Shown here one piece after another: positions 8,058-16,395 of a DNA stretch of 33,230 nucleotides. A program made the position numbers and the translations under genes. The stretch is from Flavobacterium sp. (GTDB taxonomy: Bacteria; Bacteroidota; Bacteroidia; Flavobacteriales; Flavobacteriaceae). The stretch spans positions 1-33,230 of the forward strand of contig JAUVAS010000024.1 in NCBI GenBank assembly GCA_030591585.1, written 5' to 3'. Position 1 is the first letter of the stretch. The number at the start of each line of letters is the position of its first letter. The notes beneath the pieces were generated by a model. The model saw only the letters and a program-made list of their open reading frames with translations, did no database searches and had not been told where the DNA came from.

Positions 8058-8795
8058 TTATTTTGAGGCGGTATAAATTGTTGCTACGCCAAAAGTTTGA
8101 GGTTTATTATCAACATTTATAAACCCAATTTTTTGTAAAATATTGTTAAGTTTTTTTCCATAAGGGAAAACAGCCGCACTTTCACTTAAATAATTGTATG
8201 CAGCTTTATCTTTTGAAAATAATTTTCCGATAATTGGTAAAAATATTTTTGAATGAAAATGATACCCTTGTTTAAATGGAAACTTGGTAGGTACCGAAGT
8301 TTCTAGTATAATAAAAAGACCTTTAGGTTTTAGGACTCTGTATATTTCTGAAAGGCCTTTATCTAAGGTTTCAAAATTTCTAATCCCGAAAGAAACTGTG
8401 ATGGCATCAAAACTATTGTCGTTAAAGGGTAATGCTTCAGAATCACCTTTAATAAATTCAACCTTGTTTTCAAGAGGCGTTTCGTGTACTTTTTTTCTGG
8501 CTACAGAAAGCATTCCTTCAGAAATATCTAAACCAATTATTTTTGAAGCATTACTTTTTTTAGCAAATTTAATTGCCAAATCCCCTGTGCCAGTTGCGAT
8601 GTCCAGAATGCTTTCCGGTTGGTGTTTGATAATTTTTTCCAACACTTTTTTTCGCCATTTAACATCGGTTCCAAAAGAGATTACACGATTAAGTTCATCG
8701 TAATTACCAGAAATGGTATCGAACATTTTTTCAACCTGCTCTTTCTTGTTGAGGGTAGAATCTTTATAGGGTGTTATTTTATTTTCTGAATCCAT
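8058..8795 (-). CDS. ubiE: Demethylmenaquinone methyltransferase
   Basis: This 245-residue class I SAM methyltransferase performs the last C-methylation of menaquinone synthesis (UbiE/MenG). Family signatures are FDTISGNYDELNRVISFGTDVKWRKK, SAM motif I LDIATGTGDLAI (about 64-75), GLDISEGML, and the second UbiE signature DAITVSFGIRNF. In a flavobacterium without ubiquinone the substrate is demethylmenaquinone, the quinone pool used by the Na+-NQR at the right end of the window. It forms an operon with porT (2-base gap). Confidence 0.94.
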   Translation of the reverse strand: MDSENKITPYKDSTLNKKEQVEKMFDTISGNYDELNRVISFGTDVKWRKKVLEKIIKHQPESILDIATGTGDLAIKFAKKSNASKIIGLDISEGMLSVARKKVHETPLENKVEFIKGDSEALPFNDNSFDAITVSFGIRNFETLDKGLSEIYRVLKPKGLFIILETSVPTKFPFKQGYHFHSKIFLPIIGKLFSKDKAAYNYLSESAAVFPYGKKLNNILQKIGFINVDNKPQTFGVATIYTASK

Positions 8796-8803
8796 AACGG
8801 CTG

Positions 8804-8830
8804 CAAAACTACATATTTTTTGGTATTCAA
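8804..8830 (-). promoter_or_regulatory. Promoter of ubiE-porT
   Basis: On the minus strand TAGTTTTG (8811-8804) matches the -7 box, and ATTG ends at 8828 about 16 bases upstream as a weak -33 element. The box lies only 8 bases before the ATG, so the transcript could have almost no leader. Confidence 0.35.
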
Positions 8831-8892
8831 TGGTTAGGAATGTATTAAAATAGATTTGTGTTTTACAAAGTCTAACTTTTATTTTATTTATC

Positions 8893-8900
8893 TACATTTG
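8893..8900 (+). promoter_or_regulatory. -7 promoter box of trkA-trkH
   Basis: TACATTTG matches TAnnTTTG, 25 bases upstream of the trkA ATG. No convincing -33 box was seen at the standard spacing. Confidence 0.5.
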
Positions 8901-8925
8901 TGATACTTATATTCCATATAATATT

Positions 8926-10275
8926 ATGAAAATTATTATTGCAGGATCTGGTGAAGTAGGATTTCATTTAGCAAAACTTCTTTCTTTCGAGTCACAAGAC
9001 ATTACATTAATAGACACTAATAGAGAATCGCTCGCCTATGCAAGTTCGCATTTAGATATTCGTGTGGTGCGTGGTGATGCTACTTCAATTTCTGTGTTAA
9101 AAGACGCCAATGTTAAAGAAACAGATTTGTTAATAGGCGTTACTTCTAGCGAAACTACAAATATTACTACTTGTGTGTTGGCAAAGCAGCTAGGAGCGAA
9201 ACATACTATTGCCAGAATAACAAATACCGAATTTATACATAATAGAGATGAGGTTGGTTTTGAAAAAATTGGAATAGATGAATTAATTTCACCAGAATCT
9301 CTTGCAGCGAAAGAAATTGAATTGTTATTAAATCAAAGTGCCTTTAACGATACTTATGAGTTTGAAGATGGTGCTCTTTTAATGATTGGATTAATATTAT
9401 CAAGAACTACAGCATTTGTAGGTAAAACAGTAAAACAAGTAGCAGATTTAAATCCTGATTTAAAATATATGCCAATAGCCATACAACGCTATGCAACACA
9501 ATATACTATAATCCCAAGAGGGGATACTAAGTTTAAAGAAGGGGATCGAGTTTATTTTATTACCACGCAAAAAGGTGTAGACGGAATTTATAAACTTACA
9601 GGTAAAGTAAAGATTGAAATAAAAAATGTAATGATATTGGGCGGAAGCAAGATTGGTTATAAAACAGCTAGAGATTTATGCGCTCATAATTTTAATGTGA
9701 AGCTTGTTGAGAAAGGTAAGGAAAAGGCCTTTGAAATAGCTGATGAGATACCAAACTGTCTTGTTATACACGGTGATGGAAGGGATGTTGAGCTTTTGGA
9801 AGAGGAGCAAATAAGTGATATGGATGCATTTATTGCAGTAACAGGTAATAGCGAAACAAACATTATGTCTTGTTTGGTAGCTAAATCTAAAGGGGTGAAA
9901 AAGACGATTGCTTTGGTCGAAAATATGGATTATTTTCAACTGTCTCATTCCATCGGAATAGATACCTTAATCAATAAAAAGCTATTAGCTGCGAATAATA
10001 TTTTTCGATATATAAGAAAAGGAGAGATTGTTGCAATGACGAAGCTTAATAATATGAATGCCGAATTACTTGAGTTTATTGTTACATCAACTTCTGAAGT
10101 GTGTAATAAAGTAATTAAGAAAATTGATTTTCCACGCTCAGCTATTATTGGAGGAGTTATTCGTGATGGGATTGGTCAAATTGCCTTAGGTGATTTTGAA
10201 ATTAAAAACGGAGACCGAGTGGTTGTATGTTGTCTGCCACAATCTATTAAGAAAGTAGAAAAACTATTTGTGTAA
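8926..10275 (+). CDS. trkA: Trk potassium uptake regulatory subunit TrkA
   Basis: A 449-residue cytoplasmic protein with the usual duplicated RCK layout. The first NAD-binding Rossmann fold starts at residue 2 (IIIAGSGEVGFHLAKLL) and is followed by a TrkA-C domain (about 145-225). The second Rossmann fold starts at about 235 (VMILGGSKIGYKTARDL), followed by a second TrkA-C domain. TrkA assembles as a gating ring on TrkH and controls K+ flux by nucleotide binding. The TAATG junction overlaps the trkH start by one base, so the two are translationally coupled. Confidence 0.96.
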   Translation: MKIIIAGSGEVGFHLAKLLSFESQDITLIDTNRESLAYASSHLDIRVVRGDATSISVLKDANVKETDLLIGVTSSETTNITTCVLAKQLGAKHTIARITNTEFIHNRDEVGFEKIGIDELISPESLAAKEIELLLNQSAFNDTYEFEDGALLMIGLILSRTTAFVGKTVKQVADLNPDLKYMPIAIQRYATQYTIIPRGDTKFKEGDRVYFITTQKGVDGIYKLTGKVKIEIKNVMILGGSKIGYKTARDLCAHNFNVKLVEKGKEKAFEIADEIPNCLVIHGDGRDVELLEEEQISDMDAFIAVTGNSETNIMSCLVAKSKGVKKTIALVENMDYFQLSHSIGIDTLINKKLLAANNIFRYIRKGEIVAMTKLNNMNAELLEFIVTSTSEVCNKVIKKIDFPRSAIIGGVIRDGIGQIALGDFEIKNGDRVVVCCLPQSIKKVEKLFV

Positions 10276-11780
10276 TGAGTTCCTTTGTAAAACTCAATTA
10301 TAAGATTATTTTTTATTTAATGGGCTTGCTCATTATGGTAAACGGTGGGTTTATGTTGTTGTCTTCCACCATAAGTTTTTACTATAAAGATGGGGTTGGA
10401 AATCAAATGGTAATTGCTGGAATTGTTACTATCTTATTGGGAGCGATTTTTATGTTTAGTACTAAAAATCATCGAAAATATCTTCAGAAAAGAGATGGGT
10501 ATGTTATTGTAACATTTGGTTGGATTTTTATGTCGCTAACCGGAACATTACCGTATATTTTTACTGGCTCTATACCAAGTTTTACCAATGCTTTTTTTGA
10601 AACCATGAGTGGCTATACTACCACAGGAGCTTCTATTTTAAACGATATTGAGAGTGTTCCTTATGGAGTTTTGTTTTGGAGAAGCATTACTCATTGGATT
10701 GGTGGTATGGGGATTATAGTATTGGCAATTGCAATTTTACCATTATTAGGAATAGGAGGAATGGAGTTATTTGCTGCGGAAGCGCCAGGTCCTAGTAGCG
10801 ATAAATTACACCCTAGAATTACCGATACAGCAAAACGGTTATGGATTATTTATGTAGGATATACTATTGCTGAAACTATTTTATTGAAAATTGCGGGGAT
10901 GAGCTTTTTTGATGCAATAAACCATTCTTTAAGTACCTTAAGTACAGGAGGATTTTCAACTAAAAATTCAAGTATTGCATATTGGAATGACCAACCAATG
11001 ATTCAGTATATCATTATGGTTTTTATGTTCTTAGCAGGAACTAATTTTGTTTTAAGCTACTTTATGTTTAAAAGAAAATTTCGAAAAATATTTCATGACG
11101 AAGAATTTAAATTTTATTTAATTGCAGTTGTAGCTATTTCTATAATGGCGTCGTTGGTGATATATTATCAGGTTGATATGTCACAATCGACAGTTGATCA
11201 CCCTATGGTTTTGGGTAGGTTTGAAAGTGGGTTTAGACATAGTTTATTTCAAGTGTTAGCTATCATTACAACTACTGGATTTGTTAGTGCAGATTATACT
11301 ATTTGGACTCCATTTTTAACCTTATTCTTTTTTGGGCTTATGTTTTTAGGTGGCTCGGCGGGATCTACTTCTGGTGGAATTAAAATAGTTCGACATATAC
11401 TTTTAATTAAAAATGGATTGTTAGAATTTAGACGAACGTTACATCCTCGTGCTATTTTACCAGTTCGTTATAATACAAAAGCAGTACAGCAACCTATTGT
11501 ATTTAATATCCTAGCCTTTTTTATACTGTATCTGTTGTCTTTTATTATTGGGGTGTTGGTCTTTTCCTGGATGGGATTAGATTTTAAAACCGCCCTAGGA
11601 GGTGCAGCCTCTAGTTTAGGAAATGTTGGCCCCGCTTTAGGAGATTTAGGTCCTGTAAATAATTATGCTTCATTACCAAGCCCCGCCAAATGGTGGTCTG
11701 CCTTTTTAATGTTGATAGGTAGATTGGAATTATTTACTGTATTGATATTGTTAACTCCTTATTTTTGGAGGAATCGGTAA
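10275..11780 (+). CDS. trkH: Trk potassium uptake transmembrane subunit TrkH
   Basis: A 501-residue polytopic membrane protein of the TrkH/KtrB family that conducts K+ across the inner membrane. The four pore-loop filter segments are visible: YTTTGASIL (about 114-122), TLSTGGFST (221-229), ITTTGFVSAD, and SSLGNVGPALGDLGP near the C terminus. GSAGSTSGGIKIVR, the intramembrane-loop/gate stretch, precedes the last pore unit. It is cotranscribed with trkA through a one-base overlap. No terminator was recognised in the 75-base gap to the convergent leucine-rich-repeat gene. Confidence 0.96.
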   Translation: MSSFVKLNYKIIFYLMGLLIMVNGGFMLLSSTISFYYKDGVGNQMVIAGIVTILLGAIFMFSTKNHRKYLQKRDGYVIVTFGWIFMSLTGTLPYIFTGSIPSFTNAFFETMSGYTTTGASILNDIESVPYGVLFWRSITHWIGGMGIIVLAIAILPLLGIGGMELFAAEAPGPSSDKLHPRITDTAKRLWIIYVGYTIAETILLKIAGMSFFDAINHSLSTLSTGGFSTKNSSIAYWNDQPMIQYIIMVFMFLAGTNFVLSYFMFKRKFRKIFHDEEFKFYLIAVVAISIMASLVIYYQVDMSQSTVDHPMVLGRFESGFRHSLFQVLAIITTTGFVSADYTIWTPFLTLFFFGLMFLGGSAGSTSGGIKIVRHILLIKNGLLEFRRTLHPRAILPVRYNTKAVQQPIVFNILAFFILYLLSFIIGVLVFSWMGLDFKTALGGAASSLGNVGPALGDLGPVNNYASLPSPAKWWSAFLMLIGRLELFTVLILLTPYFWRNR

Positions 11781-11855
11781 CTTTATTATGAAAGAATTAA
11801 GACTGTTTCAACTTGAAAATTACTCAGTGACCTATAAGTATAGACCGTTGAATAG

Positions 11856-13328
11856 TTATTCTTTTACCACTTTTTTAACCAAAACACCTTTATTGGTTTC
11901 TATTTTCACAAATAAAACACCTGTATTAAGTTGTGAAAGGTTAAGTTGATAATATCGATAGTTATCGAAACTGTAATTTTCTATGAAAACAATTTTTCCA
12001 GAAATGTCATAAACTGTAATTTTTTCAATTCCTATATTTTCGTTATTCTTTATAAAAAGGATATTCTTTACAGGATTTGGATAAACATTTATTAAGTTTT
12101 GTAACTCATTTTCGCTAATAGACAAATTACAATCCTCTGGACTGCTTACAATATTAATTTCTACATTTTGTTCTACAAGTATAAAACTATTATCTGCTAA
12201 AGGGTCATCCACTACAATACAAGTAAGGCTAGGGCAATCAAAAACAGAAAGCCAAAACATATTTAAATTATTCCCGTTTTTAATATTTATCATTTCTAGA
12301 TTAGGGTTGTCACTAATCGTTGCTACTTCTAATATGCCGTTTAGCGATAAATCAAGAGTAGTAAATAGGTTGTTTCCGAGCGATACTTCTTCTAAAATAG
12401 GGTTGCCATTAAAATCTATATCGCCTATTAATTGATTATTGGATGCCCAAAACCTAAAAATATTTGGGTTATTTGATAAATCTATACTTGTTAATTGGTT
12501 ATTTATTAAACTTAAATCCTCTAATAATGTATTATTAGATAAGTCGATACTGGTTAACATATTATTGCTACTTTCTAAATCTAAAAGACCTTGGCATTGC
12601 GTTACATCTAACTCAGTTAATTGGCAGTTACTAATAAATAGATTCTCTAAATTTGGATTATTAGGTAGATTAATGCTTGATAAGGGTGTGTTAGACGCCC
12701 AAACTTCTTCTAAAATGGGATTGTTTGTAAAATCTAAGGATTGGATTTGGCTATTAAAACAATAAATATTTATTAAAACAGGAGCACTTGTTAAATCAAT
12801 ATTTTGAATTGTAGTATTTACAAAATCTAACACTTGTAAATTGGGGCAATTTGTTATAGTTAATTCATTAATCGTTTGATCGCTTACCCCAAGCCCAAAT
12901 AAATGTAATAAATTACTTGCATCTACAGATTGTAAATTATTTTTATGTAAAGCTAAATTAACTATATTAATTAATGGAGTTAAATCAACATTTGTAAGTT
13001 GATTCCCTCCAAGATTTAAAGTATAAAAAACAGGAGAAGTAATTAGAGAAAAATCTATTTGAGAAATAGTATTATCAAAAGCATCTAACCATTGTAAATT
13101 TACAAAAGCCTCAATACCTGTTAAATCGCTAATATTTTTGTTTTGGACTCCAAGGTAGGCTACGTTTTCTGCATCTACTGTTAAAAACTGTCCGTCTAAA
13201 ATTCCTTCACTATCAATACCCGAATCTATTAATGCCTGTTCAAAATTGGGGTCGGGTACTTGGGTGTATTGCCCATAAAATTGTTGTATAAACAAAAAAC
13301 AGCTTATTAATAATATTGAATTTTTCAT
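11856..13328 (-). CDS. Secreted leucine-rich-repeat protein with T9SS sorting domain
   Basis: A 490-residue protein with a signal peptide (about 1-20, FYGQ). Residues 60-360 consist of internalin-like repeats of about 21 residues, built on LxxIDLSNNxxLEDLSLxNNQLT and drifting to variants such as NPILEEVWASNTPLSSINL. The tail (about 408-490, from LINVYPNPVKNILFI to VLVKKVVKE) is a type A T9SS C-terminal domain, so the protein should be secreted through the outer membrane and attached to or released from the surface. Such proteins are often adhesins or binding proteins, but the ligand is unknown. It follows a similarly sorted protein on the same strand, separated by a hairpin. Confidence 0.88.
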   Translation of the reverse strand: MKNSILLISCFLFIQQFYGQYTQVPDPNFEQALIDSGIDSEGILDGQFLTVDAENVAYLGVQNKNISDLTGIEAFVNLQWLDAFDNTISQIDFSLITSPVFYTLNLGGNQLTNVDLTPLINIVNLALHKNNLQSVDASNLLHLFGLGVSDQTINELTITNCPNLQVLDFVNTTIQNIDLTSAPVLINIYCFNSQIQSLDFTNNPILEEVWASNTPLSSINLPNNPNLENLFISNCQLTELDVTQCQGLLDLESSNNMLTSIDLSNNTLLEDLSLINNQLTSIDLSNNPNIFRFWASNNQLIGDIDFNGNPILEEVSLGNNLFTTLDLSLNGILEVATISDNPNLEMINIKNGNNLNMFWLSVFDCPSLTCIVVDDPLADNSFILVEQNVEINIVSSPEDCNLSISENELQNLINVYPNPVKNILFIKNNENIGIEKITVYDISGKIVFIENYSFDNYRYYQLNLSQLNTGVLFVKIETNKGVLVKKVVKE

Positions 13329-13342
13329 AATAAAAATAATTA

Positions 13343-13381
13343 AAGCATCCTAATCCCGATAACAATCGGGACGGGATGCTT
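13343..13381 (-). terminator. Two-tier hairpin, probable terminator after the pappalysin-like gene
   Basis: The outer stem AAGCATCC/GGATGCTT (13343-13350, 13374-13381) encloses an inner stem TCCCGAT/ATCGGGA (13354-13360, 13365-13371) with an AACA loop. On the minus strand it begins 8 bases after the stop and is followed by a T-rich stretch. The inner TCCCGAT...ATCGGGA unit may be a dispersed repeat. Confidence 0.6.
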
Positions 13382-13388
13382 ATTAAAA

Positions 13389-14957
13389 TTAATGATTAAT
13401 TATAAGTATAACACTTAATATTAAATCACTACCATCATAAATATGAAGATAATATGTCCCATTATTTAGATTAAAAGTATCTACTGTTTTTACAACATTG
13501 GTACTTTGATCACTATATTTAACCGTTTGATTTTCATCATAGATTACAATATCAAAGATTTTATAAGGTTGTAATGATAAATCAATCTCCAGTAAAGAAC
13601 TTGTAGGGTTGGGATAATAATAAATTGGTGTTGGCAAAGGGTCACACTCTATATCACCCTCTAGGTCATCTTCGTTAACTACGCAAATTTCATTACTTTG
13701 ACCACCATTAAATCCATCACCACAAGGGTTAGTACCCTGTACAGTAACTTTACCTGTTTGTGTGCCTGAAGAATGTGTACTTGCAAAGAAAAAATGCTTG
13801 GCATAATCTATATATTGCCAATAGGAAGGGTCTGGTGTCCCAGTATCATAATAATGTACTGGGTGATATGGTGCAGGAAAACTCCAAGAATAATAATCTG
13901 TACCCCCTAGCCATTTATTGTTTTCTAATACGTGACCAGCAGGGTTTCCAGCATCTGCTATATAATCTGTACCTATTAATTGGCTATCTTCTATCGTTTG
14001 TGGTAAACCTACCCAAATAGGTTGATTTACATTATCTATATCATTAATGTGATGCCCAATTAAAAAAGAACCACTAGAGCCTTCATCATCATTTGTGTTT
14101 AAATTGGTAACCGTTACAGATGCAGAGAACGGGTCAATTGGAGTAATTGAAACAGAAACATTATTGGTATTTTCTAAAACATTAAAATAACTTGCATCGT
14201 TATTGGTGTAAAAAGTGAATATACTGGTTTCACACACATAACAATCCTCTCCATTGTTTCTAATATAATCTCCACAAGTGTTACCATTAGAACCATCTGC
14301 TGATTCTGCACAGTTAGTGGAATCATAAATACGGGTTCCTTTATGAGTATCATACAAAAACAATATATGCCCCATGGTGTGTGAAACATGCTTATGCCAA
14401 GATAAAGGAGTAACTTCCCACGATGAAAAAGTATAACCTGCAATTAGCATCTCGGTACTATTAGCAATACCGTTTGAAACAAAAAAGTTGCCACCAGATA
14501 AAAGTTCATCAGCTAAATAAATATCAATACCATCTTGATGGTTGTTGGTATTAAAAATAGCATTAAAATTACTCCCTGTAGGGCTTGGGAAAGCAATAGA
14601 ATCATCATAAATTTCATCTATAATACCATCCCAAACAAAATGAATGCCTAAAGGGTCAAAATCATCGTATAAGTTTTTTAATATTCTATTTACGGCTTCG
14701 GTAGTATAACCATAATGAGGCTCTTGTTCCTTATGTAATCTATGAATATAGAGTTTAATATAAAACTCATCATTGCTATGGTCTAAACCTTTTATTGTTT
14801 CTAAATTAATAAGGTTTGGAGATAAAGATTGGTTTGTTTTACAAACTAATGGGTTTTCTTGTGATGTGAAATCTGGTATTACTTGATTTACATCGATTTG
14901 AGCATTTACATTCATAACAATTGTTATAAATATACAAAAAAATAATAGTTTTTTCAT
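13389..14957 (-). CDS. Pappalysin (M43)-like protein with degenerate active site and T9SS sorting domain
   Basis: A 522-residue secreted protein with a signal peptide (about 1-19). Residues 60-240 resemble M43 metalloproteases: a YIHRLHKE strand, a helix with AVNRILKNLYDDFDPLGIHFVW, a GIDIYLADEL strand, the zinc-site region, and a downstream DGSNGNTCGDYIRNN segment like the family's DGxxGTxxGDxVxDTP. The zinc site should read HExxHxxGxxH but here reads HTMGHILFLYD (193-203). The catalytic Glu is Thr194, the glycine is Phe200 and the third histidine is Asp203. Residues 260-440 look beta-rich and the end (from YYYPNPTSSLLEIDL at about 446) is a type A T9SS domain. Likely a non-catalytic pseudo-protease; the reading frame itself is intact. 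Confidence 0.8.
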   Translation of the reverse strand: MKKLLFFCIFITIVMNVNAQIDVNQVIPDFTSQENPLVCKTNQSLSPNLINLETIKGLDHSNDEFYIKLYIHRLHKEQEPHYGYTTEAVNRILKNLYDDFDPLGIHFVWDGIIDEIYDDSIAFPSPTGSNFNAIFNTNNHQDGIDIYLADELLSGGNFFVSNGIANSTEMLIAGYTFSSWEVTPLSWHKHVSHTMGHILFLYDTHKGTRIYDSTNCAESADGSNGNTCGDYIRNNGEDCYVCETSIFTFYTNNDASYFNVLENTNNVSVSITPIDPFSASVTVTNLNTNDDEGSSGSFLIGHHINDIDNVNQPIWVGLPQTIEDSQLIGTDYIADAGNPAGHVLENNKWLGGTDYYSWSFPAPYHPVHYYDTGTPDPSYWQYIDYAKHFFFASTHSSGTQTGKVTVQGTNPCGDGFNGGQSNEICVVNEDDLEGDIECDPLPTPIYYYPNPTSSLLEIDLSLQPYKIFDIVIYDENQTVKYSDQSTNVVKTVDTFNLNNGTYYLHIYDGSDLILSVILIINH

Positions 14958-15040
14958 AATTAAGTATTTTTAAGATTAATAAAAAAAGTACTTAAACTAT
15001 TCGGGGGAGAGTAAAATAACGCTAGCAAATTGATTTTACA

Positions 15041-15055
15041 TCACTAGTTTAGTGA
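15041..15055 (-). promoter_or_regulatory. Short dyad at the predicted transcript start of the pappalysin-like gene
   Basis: TCACTA (15041-15046) and TAGTGA (15050-15055) form a perfect 6-bp inverted repeat around GTT, just downstream of the -7 box. It could be an operator or a 5' mRNA hairpin. Confidence 0.35.
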
Positions 15056-15065
15056 GTTAACACCT

Positions 15066-15099
15066 CAAAGTTATAAAAAAAAAAAAACGTTTTCCAAAA
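15066..15099 (-). promoter_or_regulatory. Promoter of the pappalysin-like gene
   Basis: This is the best full promoter match in the window. On the minus strand TTTTG (15099-15095) is a -33 box and TAACTTTG (15073-15066) a -7 box, with 21 bases between them, most of which is a T13 tract. The leader would be about 100 bases. Confidence 0.6.
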
Positions 15100-15121
15100 T
15101 ATTTTAACATTTATTTTGGAA
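15075..15121 (-). terminator. AT-rich hairpin plus T13, probable terminator of the desaturase-aminotransferase operon
   Basis: TTCCAAAATA (15092-15101) and TATTTTGGAA (15112-15121) are a perfect 10-bp inverted repeat with a 10-base loop. On the minus strand it lies about 80 bases after the aminotransferase stop and is followed by AACG and 13 T (15087-15075). The same bases carry the -33 box of the next gene, so the element may also act as an operator. Confidence 0.5.
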
Positions 15122-15203
15122 CAGAACAGGATTCAATAACATTTAAACTAAAGAAAAGGTATTTAATAGAGTTTAGAGAGGTGATAAAATTAAATTGAAA
15201 GAA

Positions 15204-16391
15204 TTAAGTTAGCGCTTCTTTAATTCGTTTCATAGCTTCAATGATGTCTTTATCTGAAGCTGCATAAGAAATACGAATACAATTAGGATCACCAAAAGCA
15301 TCCCCTGTAACAGTAGCTACATTGGCTTCTTCTAGTAAGTATAAAGAAAAATCTGATGCGTTATTAATGGTCTTTCTTCGTAATGTTTTTCCGAAGTAAT
15401 AGGTGATATTTGGGAATACATAAAAAGCTCCTTGAGGTTCGTTAGTAACAAACCCAGGTATTTCAGAAAGTAAATCGAGTATCATTTTTCGACGCTCCTT
15501 AAAAGCATCTACCATATAGCTGATTTTACTTGGTGAGCTTTCTAAAGCTGTGATAGTGGCACGTTGCGCAATACAATTGGCTCCACTAGTTATCTGCCCT
15601 TGCATTTTATTACAAGCTCTTGCGATCCAATCTGGTGCGCCTATGTATCCAATTCTCCAGCCTGTCATTGAGTAGGCTTTTGAAACGCCATTTACAACTA
15701 CGGTACGATCATACATATCATCAAAAGCTGCCATAGAGGCATGATTCTCTGTGAAATTGATATGCTCATATATCTCATCACTGATAACAATGATGTTTGG
15801 ATATTTTACTAAAACATCTGCTAAAGCACGTAATTCTTTTTCAGAATAAACAGACCCACTTGGATTACAAGGAGAGCTGTAAATCATCATTTTTGTTTTT
15901 GGTGTGATGGCAGCTTCCAATGCTTCAGGAGTAATTTTAAAATCTGATTCAATAGAAGTAGGAATCTCAATTGTTATGCCTCCAGCCAATTTGCTAATAT
16001 CACTATAGCTTACCCAGTAAGGGGCAGGAAGTAATACCTCGTCACCTTTATTCAGTAAAACCATAGCTAAATTAGCTAATGATTGTTTGGCTCCCGTAGA
16101 AACTACAATTTGAGTTGGAGTATAAGTTAAGTTATTGTCACGTTTAAATTTTGTGATAATCGCTTGTTTTAAATCCCCATAACCATCCACAGGTGTATAG
16201 GCGTGATAATTGTCGCTTACTGCTTTAATAGCAGCATCTTTCACAAATTCTGGAACTGTAAAATCTGGTTCCCCTAGACTTAACCCAATAATATCTTTTC
16301 CTTGTTCTCTAAGTTCTCTTGCTTTAGCGGCCATTGCTAATGTAGCAGAAGTTGCCATAGCATTGATGCGACTGGATAATTTTGGATTCAT
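15204..16391 (-). CDS. Class I PLP-dependent aspartate/aromatic aminotransferase
   Basis: A 395-residue fold-type I aminotransferase of the AspC/aromatic subfamily I-gamma. PLP-site residues are visible: Asn176 in SSPCNPSGSVYS, Asp205 and Tyr208 in ISDEIYEH, the Schiff-base Lys238 in VVVNGVSKAYSMTGWRIGY, and the substrate-carboxylate arginine in CIRISYA near the C terminus. It begins with the family's LSSRINAMATSATLAMAAKARELREQGKDI pattern, given here split by position (residues 5-34). It probably makes aspartate or aromatic amino acids from 2-oxoacids with glutamate. It lies 4 bases downstream of the desaturase and is likely cotranscribed. Exact substrate is uncertain. Confidence 0.93.
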   Translation of the reverse strand: MNPKLSSRINAMATSATLAMAAKARELREQGKDIIGLSLGEPDFTVPEFVKDAAIKAVSDNYHAYTPVDGYGDLKQAIITKFKRDNNLTYTPTQIVVSTGAKQSLANLAMVLLNKGDEVLLPAPYWVSYSDISKLAGGITIEIPTSIESDFKITPEALEAAITPKTKMMIYSSPCNPSGSVYSEKELRALADVLVKYPNIIVISDEIYEHINFTENHASMAAFDDMYDRTVVVNGVSKAYSMTGWRIGYIGAPDWIARACNKMQGQITSGANCIAQRATITALESSPSKISYMVDAFKERRKMILDLLSEIPGFVTNEPQGAFYVFPNITYYFGKTLRRKTINNASDFSLYLLEEANVATVTGDAFGDPNCIRISYAASDKDIIEAMKRIKEALT

Positions 16392-16395
16392 GCTA

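Noticed and set aside
8284-8703. 139-codon open frame antisense to ubiE
   Set aside because: It lies wholly within ubiE on the other strand, has no family resemblance, and mirrors the codon pattern of the real gene.
8855-8900. TTTG at 8855-8858 as the -33 box of trkA
   Set aside because: The gap to the -7 box is 34 bases, well beyond the usual spacing of about 20.
11788-11960. Small plus-strand open frame after trkH (about 55 codons starting KELRLFQLENYSVTYKYRPL)
   Set aside because: It runs antisense into the 3' end of the leucine-rich-repeat gene, has no recognisable motif or promoter box, and such frames are common by chance.
12439-12765. 108-codon open frame antisense to the leucine-rich-repeat gene
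   Set aside because: Its apparent repeats (KSILVNxLLxKLKSS) are simply the complement of the real leucine-rich repeats.
11900-13150. Regularly spaced repeats about 63 bases apart, considered as a tandem or CRISPR-like array
   Set aside because: They are the 21-residue leucine-rich repeats of a coding gene; the units diverge and there are no identical repeats with unique spacers.
14174-14443. Alternative minus frame of 89 codons inside the pappalysin-like gene, considered as evidence of a frameshift restoring an active site
   Set aside because: The main frame is open through the whole protein and the fold landmarks before and after the zinc site are in the same frame. The alternative frame gives no HExxH.
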